NCBI GenBank assembly: GCA_009691915.1
Contig: SIAD01000001.1
Span: 186,001 to 250,000, forward strand
Source: Phycisphaerales bacterium
GTDB taxonomy: Bacteria; Planctomycetota; Phycisphaerae; Phycisphaerales; SM1A02
Length of the DNA stretch: 64,000 nt
Direction of reading: 5' to 3'
The number at the start of each line of letters is the position of its first letter. Within the stretch, counting starts at the first letter, position 1. Below the pieces are notes generated by a model. It worked only from the letters and a program-made list of their open reading frames with translations. It had not been told where the DNA came from and searched no databases. Below, in pieces: positions 6,491 to 15,377 of this stretch. The translations under genes and the position numbers were made by a program.

Positions 6491-9211
6491 ATGGCTAGGA
6501 AACCGACCGCGAAACCGTCCGTCCCTAGGGTGCCCAAGGGCGAACCATCCGAGTCTCGCGCGGTTGATCTTGTCATCGTCGAGAGTCCGGCGAAGGCGAA
6601 GACCATCGAGAAGTACCTCGGACCTGGGTTCGTCGTGCGCGCCAGCGTCGGCCACATCCGCGACCTTCCCAGCAAGAGCCCCAAGGGAGTGAAGCAGCCG
6701 GTCCCCGGGATCGACCTCAACTCCTTCGAGCCCACCTATGTGATCCACGAGGGAAAGTCTTCGACCGTCTCAGAGCTCCGGAGACTCGCCAAGTCCGCGC
6801 GCACCGTCTGGTTCGCGACTGATCTTGACCGCGAAGGCGAGGCGATCGCCTGGCACCTCGCCATGGTTCTCGGGATTCCTCCTGATGAAGCCAAGCGAGT
6901 CACCTTCGACGCGGTCACCAAGGCCGATGTGCGTGAGGCGTTCGCCCACCCTCACGCGATCAACATGGATCGAGTGAACGCGCAGCAGGCGCGACGGCTG
7001 CTCGACAGAATCGTCGGGTATCTCGTCTCGCCCGTGCTGTGGAAGAAAGTCGCGGGAGGGCTCAGCGCGGGACGAGTGCAGAGCCCGGCGACCAGGCTGA
7101 TCGTCCTCCGCGAGAGGGAGATCGCGGCGTTCACTCCCGACGAATCGTGGGAGATCCACGCGACGATGACCTTGAGTCCAAGCGAGAGTCCGTCGTTGGC
7201 GAAGGCCTGGGAGGAATTCAATTCCCGTCGTGATGAGCGCGGGCGGGGACCTCTCGTGCGCGAACGCATGGCGTGGCTCTCTCAGCATGGTTCTATCGAG
7301 TGCGAGATGGTGGAAGCGCACGGAAAACCGTTCAAGGTCGAGGCACTCCGCGATTCGTCCGCCGATCTCACGCTGGGTGCGGTCGCGGCGGCCGAAGCCG
7401 CGGGACTGCTTGAGGTGTGCGCGGAACGCACCGAGGATCCCTCCGCCCGAGGCCGTGGCAGGCGCACAGTGAAACTTGTCGGGCATCTCGACCCCAAGGC
7501 CCGGTACCGCGTCGCCTCGGTCGATACGACCCGCACGCGTTCCAAGCCCTATCCACCATTCATTACCAGCACGCTGCAGCAGGCCGCCTCGGGACGGTTG
7601 GGCTTCTCCACCGACCGCGCTATGCGCGTTGCACAGGGCCTCTATGAGGGTGTTGATGTTCCCGGGGAGGGTCGCGTCGGGCTCATCACCTACATGCGAA
7701 CCGACAGCACTCATCTCTCGACTGAGGCAGTCACCAACGCGCGCACCTTCATCGCCTCGCACTACGGTGCGAAGTACCTACCCGACACGCCTCGCCAGTA
7801 TTCGTCGAGCAACAAGGCGGCACAGGAGGCCCACGAGGCGATCCGCCCCACCGATCCATCGCGCACACCGGAGTCACTTGCCCGCTCACTCACAGAGGAA
7901 CAGCTCAAGCTCTACACGCTCGTGTGGCGCAGCTTCGTCGCCTGCCAGATGGTTGATGCCGAGTGGGACGCGACCGCAGTGCGGCTTGTGCGCTCCGATA
8001 CGCCGACAGGCGCGTGCTTCAAGGCCAACGGCCGGGTGCTGGTCTTTGATGGGTGCTACCGAGCCTCAGGCATCCCGGGTTCGGATTCGGAGCAGACGCT
8101 TCCCGCGGTCAAAGTCGACTCCATCGCGGCCCCCTTCTCAATCGAACCTGAACAGAAGTTCTCAAGCCCCCCGCCGAGGTACACCGAAGCGACGCTCGTG
8201 AAGACGCTCGAGTCGGCGGGGATCGGCCGCCCATCGACCTATGCCAGCATCATCCGCACAATCCAGGATCGCGAATATGTGGAGCAGGTCGATCGGCGAT
8301 TTCACGCCACCGACCTTGGGATGGCGGTCAATGACTTCCTCGTGGAGGGGTTCAGCTCGAACTTCGTCGAGATCGATTACACGAAACGGATCGAGGAGGA
8401 ACTCGACGAAATCGCTCAGGGCAAGGAAGACTGGCGCACAATGCTTCGGCAGACGACGCGCATCCTCGAGCCCCTCATTCAAAGGGCGATGGCTCTACCG
8501 CATGCGAAGAGCGTCCTTGATCCTGCACCCTACGCCTGTCCGGTATGCGGCGCGCGCACCGAGTACCGCCTCGGGAAGTCCGGACGGTTCCTCTCCTGCT
8601 CTGCCTATCCCGCATGCAAGTTCGCTAATCCGGTCGATCGAGAGGGGCGGCCGCTCGTTCCGGAGAAGCTCGACCTCCTATCGCCAAACGGAGTCCCAAT
8701 GGTCAAGCGGCACGGGCGGTTCGGCGAGTTCCTAGTCGAAGATCTTCCAAGAACTCCCGCGCCGGCTCGGCGCACGCGCGCAAAGAAGGGGGAGACGGCA
8801 GCGCCGAAGCTCAAGGCGACGAAACACCTCATCCTCAACATTGATCGCAAGGGCGGGATCAAGTTCCCCGCAGCTCCCGCGCTCCTGACCGAACTCCCCT
8901 GCCCCAAGTGCGGCGCCATGATGAACCTGCGCGATGGGAAGCGAGGCCCGTGGCTCGGGTGCAGTGCATTCCCGCGCTGCCGAGGACGCGAGAGTTTCGG
9001 CAAGCTGGACGAGGCGCACCGGAAGTCACTTGAAGTTCAGTTGACGACACAGCTGGCCGGACACACGAGGGTCGTAGTGACGCGACGGGACGGAACGCCG
9101 GTGGCCGAGGGCACACCCGTCGAGGCGCTAGCGCTCCCCGATGGCGTTGCCACGCTCGCACTGCATCCGGACTTCGTCGCCCAGCAGGCGCGCTCCGCCA
9201 CCGCGCACTGA
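6491..9211 (+). CDS. topA: DNA topoisomerase I (type IA)
   Basis: Relaxes negative supercoils by single-strand passage through a 5'-phosphotyrosine intermediate. The product has 906 residues. The TOPRIM domain carries VESPAKAKTIEKYLG at 30-44 and DLDREGEAIAWHLA at 111-124. Catalytic Tyr401 lies in TYMRTDSTHLS. SAGIGRPSTYASII (~575-588) is the usual core motif. Two C-terminal zinc ribbons follow: CPVC ... CSAYPAC (683-709) and CPKC ... CSAFPRC (804-830), joined by a basic linker. A six-residue spacer-rich N-terminus precedes the TOPRIM domain. Its stop abuts the MFS stop codon on the other strand. Confidence 0.97.
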   Translation: MARKPTAKPSVPRVPKGEPSESRAVDLVIVESPAKAKTIEKYLGPGFVVRASVGHIRDLPSKSPKGVKQPVPGIDLNSFEPTYVIHEGKSSTVSELRRLAKSARTVWFATDLDREGEAIAWHLAMVLGIPPDEAKRVTFDAVTKADVREAFAHPHAINMDRVNAQQARRLLDRIVGYLVSPVLWKKVAGGLSAGRVQSPATRLIVLREREIAAFTPDESWEIHATMTLSPSESPSLAKAWEEFNSRRDERGRGPLVRERMAWLSQHGSIECEMVEAHGKPFKVEALRDSSADLTLGAVAAAEAAGLLEVCAERTEDPSARGRGRRTVKLVGHLDPKARYRVASVDTTRTRSKPYPPFITSTLQQAASGRLGFSTDRAMRVAQGLYEGVDVPGEGRVGLITYMRTDSTHLSTEAVTNARTFIASHYGAKYLPDTPRQYSSSNKAAQEAHEAIRPTDPSRTPESLARSLTEEQLKLYTLVWRSFVACQMVDAEWDATAVRLVRSDTPTGACFKANGRVLVFDGCYRASGIPGSDSEQTLPAVKVDSIAAPFSIEPEQKFSSPPPRYTEATLVKTLESAGIGRPSTYASIIRTIQDREYVEQVDRRFHATDLGMAVNDFLVEGFSSNFVEIDYTKRIEEELDEIAQGKEDWRTMLRQTTRILEPLIQRAMALPHAKSVLDPAPYACPVCGARTEYRLGKSGRFLSCSAYPACKFANPVDREGRPLVPEKLDLLSPNGVPMVKRHGRFGEFLVEDLPRTPAPARRTRAKKGETAAPKLKATKHLILNIDRKGGIKFPAAPALLTELPCPKCGAMMNLRDGKRGPWLGCSAFPRCRGRESFGKLDEAHRKSLEVQLTTQLAGHTRVVVTRRDGTPVAEGTPVEALALPDGVATLALHPDFVAQQARSATAH

Positions 9212-10579
9212 CTACTTCATCCGGTCAGCACGCCGCCCCGGCACATAGAAGAGCAACAGCATCACGAAGCAGCCGAGTGCCGCCCACATTGGCACACTAA
9301 AGAGCTCGGTGTAATCCGTTACGCCGCCACTCGTCGCGCTGGTGGCAACGCCCGCGGCAATCTTGCTGCCGACGATGATCCCGAATCCGATCATCACCAG
9401 ATTGAATAGGCTCTGGGCGCTCGCGCGGACATCACCAGTTGTCTCTTCGTCGACGATCAAGAACGCCACGAAGATGAAGCACCCGAAGCAGAATCCGTGC
9501 AGGGCGACGCCTGCGACCACGATCGAAACTTCTGGGATCCCTGTCGCCGCCGCAATCGGGGCGTAGTAGGCGAACAGCGCCATCCGCAACGCGTACGCCA
9601 CGAGACCTGCGCCGAGAAGCGTCTTGCGGCTGAACCTGACCGCAAGCAGCGGCATCGACGCCAGCACCGCGATCTCACAGATCTGTCCGACCGTCATCAG
9701 GCCGCCGCCACCCACCCCGAATATGGAGTTGAACAAATCTGCCAGCCCCTCTCCTCCCGACTGCCGTTGCACGGCTCCGAGAAAACTAGAGGTGTGCACA
9801 AAGTAGAACTGGTGGATGCAGGAGACAGGAACCGCCAGCATGAAGAGCGTGACGAGTGGTGCGAGTCGGATCTCCGAAATCGCCTCCGCGACGGCACTTG
9901 CGCGCTTTCCTGAACTTGGCGGGGTGGCAGGAAGCGAGAGGCAATAGATCCCCATCACGACTCCGAGGAGGCCGCTGAGCCGGAAGGCGTCGGCCATCCC
10001 GGCGGCGTGGGCACTGGCGACCATTGCGTCCGCAGCGGCTGGAGATAAGCCTGCCAACTGCTCGGATCCAGGCGTGTGGGCTCGCAGGAGCCACTGCCCG
10101 ATCGCGATCCCCACGAGGACCCAGCCAACCGTACCCCAGACTCGGATCTTCCCGAAGTCGCGGTCCCGATCCTTTAGGTGATGGAACGAGAGTGAGTTGG
10201 TCAGCGACAGAGTGGGCGAGTAGATGATCGAATAAAACAGACTGAACCAGAGGAATCCGCTGTAGGTGGTGATCGAGGCCAGCTGCCAGACAAGGATTCC
10301 GCCCACGAGATGGCTGATCGCCAGGTATCGCTCGGTGTTGAAATAGCGGTCGGCGATCTGCCCGGCGATCCATGGCGCAACGACTGCACCGATGGCCCCG
10401 ACTGCGAACATGTTGCCAATCTGGGCATCCTCGAAGTGGAGGTGATTCTTGAGGTACGGCCAGAGAAGCGGAAGCCACGCTCCCCAGATGGCGTACTGAA
10501 GGAGCATCATCACCGACAGACGGGAACGAACCCACGGCGCCGACGGAGCCGACCGCGAAACTGATCCTGTCGTCGCCAT
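9212..10579 (-). CDS. MFS transporter, nucleoside:H+ symporter-like
   Basis: 455-residue polytopic membrane protein with about 12 hydrophobic segments. The N-terminal RLSVMMLLQYAIWGAWLPLL resembles the start of NupG/XapB-type nucleoside permeases, and GQIADRYFNTERYLAI is a typical loop 2-3 A-motif variant. A nucleoside or a related small metabolite is the likely substrate, but this is not provable from sequence. The central loop (~195-235) is long and Ala-rich. ATG 10579 has AAGGAG 7 nt upstream. It is a single gene: convergent with topA (no bases between the stops) and divergent from ispG (73 bp). Confidence 0.8.
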   Translation of the reverse strand: MATTGSVSRSAPSAPWVRSRLSVMMLLQYAIWGAWLPLLWPYLKNHLHFEDAQIGNMFAVGAIGAVVAPWIAGQIADRYFNTERYLAISHLVGGILVWQLASITTYSGFLWFSLFYSIIYSPTLSLTNSLSFHHLKDRDRDFGKIRVWGTVGWVLVGIAIGQWLLRAHTPGSEQLAGLSPAAADAMVASAHAAGMADAFRLSGLLGVVMGIYCLSLPATPPSSGKRASAVAEAISEIRLAPLVTLFMLAVPVSCIHQFYFVHTSSFLGAVQRQSGGEGLADLFNSIFGVGGGGLMTVGQICEIAVLASMPLLAVRFSRKTLLGAGLVAYALRMALFAYYAPIAAATGIPEVSIVVAGVALHGFCFGCFIFVAFLIVDEETTGDVRASAQSLFNLVMIGFGIIVGSKIAAGVATSATSGGVTDYTELFSVPMWAALGCFVMLLLFYVPGRRADRMK

Positions 10580-10640
10580 GCGCTGAGTCTCCTTGGTCGC
10601 GAGGCTATGGAATCGACGATTGTTTGTCGAACGCCTCCCC

Positions 10641-10646
10641 TACAAT
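10641..10646 (+). promoter_or_regulatory. -10 box of ispG (leaderless)
   Basis: TACAAT ends exactly 6 nt before ATG 10653, the spacing expected between a -10 box and the transcription start, so the mRNA would begin at or next to the start codon. A weak TTGTTT lies 15 bp upstream. No Shine-Dalgarno is seen. Confidence 0.55.
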
Positions 10647-10652
10647 GCCTCG

Positions 10653-11906
10653 ATGGTTCCACGCCGATCCACGCGCCGCGTTGTTGTCGGGGACGAGCGT
10701 ACGGGTCGGGTCACCATCGGGGGCGACTCACCCATCTCAGTTCAGACGATGTGCGCCGGATACACCCACGACATCGACGCCTGCGTTGCGGAAATCAACC
10801 GCTACCACGAGGCCGGGGCGGATATGGTGCGGGTCGCCGTCCCCGAACGCAAAGACACGGAGGCGCTCAAGTCGATCATCCCACAGGTGCGTGTGCCTAT
10901 CGTCGCCGATGTCCACTTTCACTATCAACGGGCGCTGGAGGCGATTGAGGCCGGAGTCCACAAGATCCGTCTCAATCCCGGCAACATCAGCGACCGCGAC
11001 CAGGTGAATGCCGTCATCGATGCCTGCAAGGACCGGGGCGTTCCGATCCGCGTCGGGGTGAATGAGGGATCGATCATTGAGCGCAAGGACAAGCAGCGGA
11101 GGATGGAAGAACTTGGGAAGTATTTCGGTGGTCACCGGGCTGGGCATCTTCTGGCCCTCATGATTGCCAAGCTCGAGGAGTACATCGACATTTTCGAATC
11201 TCGGAAATTCGATCAGGTCGTGATCAGTGCCAAGAGCATGGATGCCTCACTGGTGATCGACATCTACACCGAGATCGCCGCGCGCTTCGACTACCCCCTG
11301 CACCTCGGTGTGACTCACGCGGGGACTAAGGACTCGGGTGCCATCCGCAGCGTCGTCGCACTGGGCACTCTCATCGCTAACGGGATCGGCGACACCGTGC
11401 GGATCTCGTACGCCAGCGACCACATCGACGAGGTGAAGGACGCGCTCGAGATGCTCTACTGCCTGGGAAAGCGCGAGCGCAAGGGAGTCGAACTGATCGC
11501 CTGTCCGACCTGCGGCCGAATCCAGGTGGATCTCTTCACGCTCGTCAAGGAGGTGGAACGCACGCTGATGCCGGCACTGAAACTCCCGATCAAAGTCGCG
11601 GTCATGGGGTGCATCGTCAACGGCCCGGGCGAGGCGGAGGGGGCGGATGTCGCGGTCTTCGCCGGAGATCGCCGGGGAATCATCTATGTGCAGGGAGTGC
11701 GGGTGGCGAATGTCCCCGAAGAGGAAATCCTCGGGAGGCTGCTGGCTGAATGCACGGCGTTCGAGGCGAAGGTCAAAGCGGGGGAAGCTCGTCTGGGAGA
11801 GAAGAAGGTGGCGATTGTTCCCCCCGATCCGATCGGGGCTCTCGGGAGCGGACGGGAGAAAATCCGCGCCGGACTCGTCGAGGCAGTCACCATCGGCCGT
11901 ACATGA
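10653..11906 (+). CDS. ispG: 4-hydroxy-3-methylbut-2-enyl diphosphate synthase
   Basis: Penultimate enzyme of the MEP isoprenoid pathway, a [4Fe-4S] reductase converting MEcPP to HMBPP. The product has 417 residues from ATG 10653; the frame is open 60 nt upstream, but those residues lack family similarity. The TIM-barrel part carries PIVADVHFHYQRAL and KIRLNPGNI. The cluster ligands are Cys284 and Cys287 (CPTCGR) and Cys320 (MGCIVNGPGEAEGAD), with catalytic Glu327. A Lys-rich C-terminal tail is present. It is followed directly by a pseudopilin gene. Confidence 0.96.
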   Translation: MVPRRSTRRVVVGDERTGRVTIGGDSPISVQTMCAGYTHDIDACVAEINRYHEAGADMVRVAVPERKDTEALKSIIPQVRVPIVADVHFHYQRALEAIEAGVHKIRLNPGNISDRDQVNAVIDACKDRGVPIRVGVNEGSIIERKDKQRRMEELGKYFGGHRAGHLLALMIAKLEEYIDIFESRKFDQVVISAKSMDASLVIDIYTEIAARFDYPLHLGVTHAGTKDSGAIRSVVALGTLIANGIGDTVRISYASDHIDEVKDALEMLYCLGKRERKGVELIACPTCGRIQVDLFTLVKEVERTLMPALKLPIKVAVMGCIVNGPGEAEGADVAVFAGDRRGIIYVQGVRVANVPEEEILGRLLAECTAFEAKVKAGEARLGEKKVAIVPPDPIGALGSGREKIRAGLVEAVTIGRT

Positions 11907-11923
11907 TCAAGAGGCACACCAGC

Positions 11924-12961
11924 ATGACACGATACCCCCGCCACGCGTTCACGATTGTCGAACTCCTCGTAGTCATCGCCATCATTTCCATCCTCCTCGG
12001 ACTTCTCGCCACCGGACTCGGCAGCGCCATCATGGGCGGAAAGAAGACCAAGGAACTCAATCGGTTGAAGCAGGTCATGACCGCGTGGACGCTCTACTCG
12101 GGCCAATACGAGGACAAGCTCGTTCCAGGTTTCATCGACATGAATGTTCAGGGCGCATGGGGTGTCCACTATCGCAACCACGCGGGTCAGAACCTCGATC
12201 CCGGGCTCGCCCAAACCTATGCATGGCGGCTCCTCCCGTTCACGGACTACAACTACGAGGTGCTACTGGGGTATCGCGAGGCCGACGAGGAGGAAGTCGA
12301 TGACTCCATCTACCAGCCGCAGGAGCCTCCGGTGAACCTCCCCGGAACCTTCGCGGGTGTGGATTCACTCCCCGGCGCGGGCATCGCGCTGCAACCAGCC
12401 TTTGGCTACAACGCCTACTACTGCGGGGGCTGGTGGACGACGCAGGCGGGAGTTTCCTCGATGGCCTTCGGCGATGGAACCTGGCAGGATGTCTCGGGCG
12501 CGACTGTCCGCGGGCGGCTTGTTGCCCGCACCATGGGCGGGATCTCTAAGCCAAGCGAATTCATCGTTTTCAGCGCGAGTACCTATCTCGATCCCGGCGA
12601 CTACAACTCGTTCCCGGACCTGCAGCCAGGCGCAGCGTGGTGCGTCCCCCCGCGGCTCGGACCGACGGCGGTTTGGGGAATCGGTGGTGCCATCATGCAG
12701 GATGTCGGCGGGATCACATCGATTGGCAGTAATGGGAGCTCGAACCCGATGGCCTTGATCCTTGAACCATCAACGCCCATGGGTGAAGCTGGTTTCCTTC
12801 AGGTCGGCTCGACACAGGCGGTGCCGCTTTCTCGTTTTGGCGAGGCGGTTTCGGTCGGGATGGGTGACGGGAGCGTCATGTCGTCAAGCCTGCGCGAACT
12901 CTCTGACATCCGGCGCTGGATCCCCTGCGCGCACACTCCCGACTTCGTCCACACGCCCTGA
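11924..12961 (+). CDS. Pseudopilin-like protein (lone, downstream of ispG)
   Basis: 345 residues. A short basic leader precedes A|FTIVELLVVIAIISILLG, a type IV prepilin signal with Ala rather than Gly at -1 and the usual Glu5. The C-terminal globular domain is large, rich in Gly, Pro and aromatic residues, and ends with FGEAVSVGMGDGSVMSS. That ending resembles the DG-containing tail of the long pseudopilins common in planctomycetes. ATG 11924 has AAGAGG 9 nt upstream; an alternative ATG at 11903 overlaps the ispG stop (ATGA). It is probably co-transcribed with ispG, and its function in the type II/IV-like machinery is inferred. Confidence 0.8.
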   Translation: MTRYPRHAFTIVELLVVIAIISILLGLLATGLGSAIMGGKKTKELNRLKQVMTAWTLYSGQYEDKLVPGFIDMNVQGAWGVHYRNHAGQNLDPGLAQTYAWRLLPFTDYNYEVLLGYREADEEEVDDSIYQPQEPPVNLPGTFAGVDSLPGAGIALQPAFGYNAYYCGGWWTTQAGVSSMAFGDGTWQDVSGATVRGRLVARTMGGISKPSEFIVFSASTYLDPGDYNSFPDLQPGAAWCVPPRLGPTAVWGIGGAIMQDVGGITSIGSNGSSNPMALILEPSTPMGEAGFLQVGSTQAVPLSRFGEAVSVGMGDGSVMSSSLRELSDIRRWIPCAHTPDFVHTP

Positions 12962-13003
12962 GCAAGAGCGCGAAGGAGCCGCGCTAGGTCGCGGTAGATC
13001 ACG

Positions 13004-14647
13004 CTAAGTCGCAAGGTCTCCGGCGAGTGTGATACTCGCGATGGTGACATCGTCGGTGTACTTGGTTCCCTGGGCAAAGTCCTTGAGACACTTCGCCATG
13101 CGATCGACATCCTCGGCGCAGGATGTGCTCCCTGCGAGCGCGACCCCCGCGCGCTCTTTTCCGAGCATCTCGCCCGACTCGTTGGTCTGTTCGGCCACAC
13201 CGTCGCTGAAGAGCACGACACGATCGCCGTGTTCCAGAGCGATCCGGTTCCGTTCGTACTCGAAGTCCTCAACGACTCCGATCGGAACCCCCCCGCTGAC
13301 CTTCGCGTCCCTGATCTGCCCCTGGGCCCCGACTACGAAGTAGTACCCGTGCCCCGCGTCGAAGAGCGACAGCATGCGCGAAGGTCCGTGGAACTCGGCC
13401 AAGGCGAAGGTCGCGAACTGTCCCGACACCGCACGCGCGCCCACAAAGTTCGAGAGATCGACGAGAGCACGATCAAGCACCTGACCTCCCGAGAGGCTCG
13501 CGTCGAGGTACGCAGTGATCGCCGCCATGAGCAGCCCGGGGCCGAGACCCTTCCCGCTCACATCGCCCAGGAACACCGCAGTCGACTCCGCGCCCTTGAT
13601 CGCCTTGACGCCGAAGATGTCGCCCGCGACCACTTCTCCTGGGATGCTGACCATTTTCCACGCGATCGTGCCATTGTTCCCGGCGTCTGCTCCCATCATT
13701 CGCTCCTGCACCCGTCGCGCAGAGGCGAGTTCATCGAGCAGGGCCCGCTGGCGCCGCTCTAGGTCGCGGCGCTGCAACTGTGCCAGCGCGAAGCCGCTGA
13801 GCCGCGCGAGTGCCTGCGTGAATCCCACCATTCCGTCAATCGCGTCGAGCGAGCGGAACTGGTCGAGGTACAGGAATGCCTCGGGCGTAGTGTCGGCCAT
13901 GATGGGAATGCACAGCGCACCGTTGACTCCCGTTCCGACAATGCTCTGCGCTGCGCCGAAGGAGGCATCCTCGCTGAGACGGACCGTCTTGCCTTCGCTG
14001 GCTGCGCGCAGGAGCGTGCGGCTGATGGGCCGTCGATCCCGCGATGCGTCGGGCCAAGCCCCCAGCACTTCGAGCCGTCCATCCCCCGACATGAACCGGA
14101 CGAGCAGTGCTCGTTCGCAGCGGGTGCCGTCAACGCACGCACGGGTCAACTCAAGCCCGAGCGCAGCTTCGCTGCTGGCTCCCTGGATCGCCAGCGATGC
14201 GCTGATGAGCCCCTCAAGTTGCCGCTCCGCGTCGGTCTTGGCCGGCGCCGCACTGACGACCTGCACCGTATTCATCCCCGTGCCGACATCCGAGGCGTTG
14301 ACGATTGTTTCCGGAGCGGCACTGCGAGCACCCTGCTCGAAGCGCATCGTCCACGGGCGCAGTGTGAGGCGGTCGGCGTGACGCAGCGGCGTTGGCTGCC
14401 GAGACACGAGTGCGACACCGTTGAGCATCGTGCCGTGCCGACTGCCGAGATCGGTGATCGCCCAGGCGCCGTCGTGGAAGATGATCGAGGCGTGCTGGCG
14501 CGAGATGGAGGGGTGGTCGAGTCGGATGGTCGCTCCCACTGACCGACCGATGATCGCCCCTTTGCCCGAGGCCGCAAGCTTGATGGACTGCATCGGGCAA
14601 GGACCCAATGGGACGATCGAACAGTCTTCGGTCTTGCCGTCGGGCAT
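13004..14647 (-). CDS. FHA-GAF-PP2C (SpoIIE/RsbU-type) signalling phosphatase
   Basis: 547 residues in three parts. An FHA phosphothreonine-binding domain (~25-105) has IIGRSVGATIRLDHPSIS and RQH. A GAF-like sensor spans ~140-290. A short coiled helix (LQRRDLERRQRALLDELA) leads to a SpoIIE/RsbU-type Ser/Thr phosphatase (~330-545). The phosphatase metal-site aspartates are visible: GD343, GDVSGKG (Asp362), SDGV (Asp482) and TDDVT. It probably dephosphorylates an anti-sigma antagonist-type or FHA-recruited partner. No membrane segment is present. The ATG overlaps the stop of the upstream ExbB-like gene (ATGA), indicating coupling. No anti-sigma factor or kinase gene is adjacent. Confidence 0.9.
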   Translation of the reverse strand: MPDGKTEDCSIVPLGPCPMQSIKLAASGKGAIIGRSVGATIRLDHPSISRQHASIIFHDGAWAITDLGSRHGTMLNGVALVSRQPTPLRHADRLTLRPWTMRFEQGARSAAPETIVNASDVGTGMNTVQVVSAAPAKTDAERQLEGLISASLAIQGASSEAALGLELTRACVDGTRCERALLVRFMSGDGRLEVLGAWPDASRDRRPISRTLLRAASEGKTVRLSEDASFGAAQSIVGTGVNGALCIPIMADTTPEAFLYLDQFRSLDAIDGMVGFTQALARLSGFALAQLQRRDLERRQRALLDELASARRVQERMMGADAGNNGTIAWKMVSIPGEVVAGDIFGVKAIKGAESTAVFLGDVSGKGLGPGLLMAAITAYLDASLSGGQVLDRALVDLSNFVGARAVSGQFATFALAEFHGPSRMLSLFDAGHGYYFVVGAQGQIRDAKVSGGVPIGVVEDFEYERNRIALEHGDRVVLFSDGVAEQTNESGEMLGKERAGVALAGSTSCAEDVDRMAKCLKDFAQGTKYTDDVTIASITLAGDLAT

Positions 14648-15324
14648 CAGTTGGAGAATTGCGGGGTGCTCGACAGTGCCGCAGATCGAAGGGACGAGTC
14701 GGGATCTCCACCTTGGCGCTCGACTCCAAGCTTGGCACTGGCGATGATCCCCTCCATCACTCCGATGGCCTTGTCGGAGTGGCTTCGGAAGTACATGTAG
14801 GGAAAGAGGGAGATGAGCGCGACTACGAGACCGCTCGCCGTCGCCACGAGCGCCTCCGCGATTCCCGCCGAGACGAGTCTCGGGTCACTGAGCGTGTCTT
14901 TCCCACCAAGCAATTCGAAGCTGCGAATGATTCCAGAGACCGTTCCGAGAATTCCCAGCATCGGAGCGGCGGTAACGATGGTCGACTGGATGTTGAGGAA
15001 CCGCTCGAGCCGCGGGCGCTGCCGCTCAACGGAAGCGATGGCGATGGCGTCTGAGGGCCCGTCGAAGGCAAGGTCCGCCGCCACCGCAGCGTATGGGCCA
15101 TCATCTTCCTTGGCGAGAAGTACGACCGTTTCAGCGTCGTTCATGCGAAGAGCGTTCAGAATCGCGCGCAGCCGGATCCTCGTGCCGCGCGAGGCCATCT
15201 TCCGCCAGAACCAGGCTCGCTCGACCGTGAGTGAGACAGACATGATGCTGAGCACGAGCAGCGGCCACATCACCGGGCCGCCTCGTTCCATGAGCAATTC
15301 GAAACCGGCAAACAACGAAGTCAT
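14647..15324 (-). CDS. MotA/TolQ/ExbB-family proton-channel protein
   Basis: 225 residues. A first hydrophobic helix (PVMWPLLVLSIMSVSLTVER) is followed by a cytoplasmic loop. The conserved TolQ/ExbB pair of helices comes next: TIVTAAPMLGILGTVSGIIRSF and GIAEALVATASGLVVALISL. In the family this forms a proton-driven motor with an ExbD/TolR/MotB partner, but no such partner lies next to it here. The longer frame to 15591 is antisense to the FPP synthase. ATG 15324 sits 7 nt after a TATGAT box, whereas an alternative ATG at 15336 would fall inside it. The gene overlaps the phosphatase by 4 nt. Confidence 0.88.
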   Translation of the reverse strand: MTSLFAGFELLMERGGPVMWPLLVLSIMSVSLTVERAWFWRKMASRGTRIRLRAILNALRMNDAETVVLLAKEDDGPYAAVAADLAFDGPSDAIAIASVERQRPRLERFLNIQSTIVTAAPMLGILGTVSGIIRSFELLGGKDTLSDPRLVSAGIAEALVATASGLVVALISLFPYMYFRSHSDKAIGVMEGIIASAKLGVERQGGDPDSSLRSAALSSTPQFSN

Positions 15325-15331
15325 GGTGGCG

Positions 15332-15337
15332 ATCATA
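15332..15337 (-). promoter_or_regulatory. -10 box of exbB-like/phosphatase operon (leaderless)
   Basis: TATGAT on the minus strand ends 7 nt before ATG 15324. No clear -35 or Shine-Dalgarno is visible. It diverges from the FPP synthase -10 box 25 bp away. Confidence 0.5.
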
Positions 15338-15362
15338 GTGGGGTGCGCGATCAGGCTGGGGC

Positions 15363-15368
15363 TACACT
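15363..15368 (+). promoter_or_regulatory. -10 box of FPP synthase gene (near-leaderless)
   Basis: TACACT ends 9 nt before ATG 15378 with no Shine-Dalgarno between, so the leader would be only about 2-3 nt. Confidence 0.45.
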
Positions 15369-15377
15369 CGGCAATCG

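Noticed and set aside
6770-7762. 330-codon frame on the minus strand
   Set aside because: Entirely antisense to topA, whose frame carries all expected motifs.
12962-13003. Terminator between the lone pseudopilin and the phosphatase gene
   Set aside because: AGCGCG/CGCGCT stem of 6 bp without a T-tract; too weak to call.
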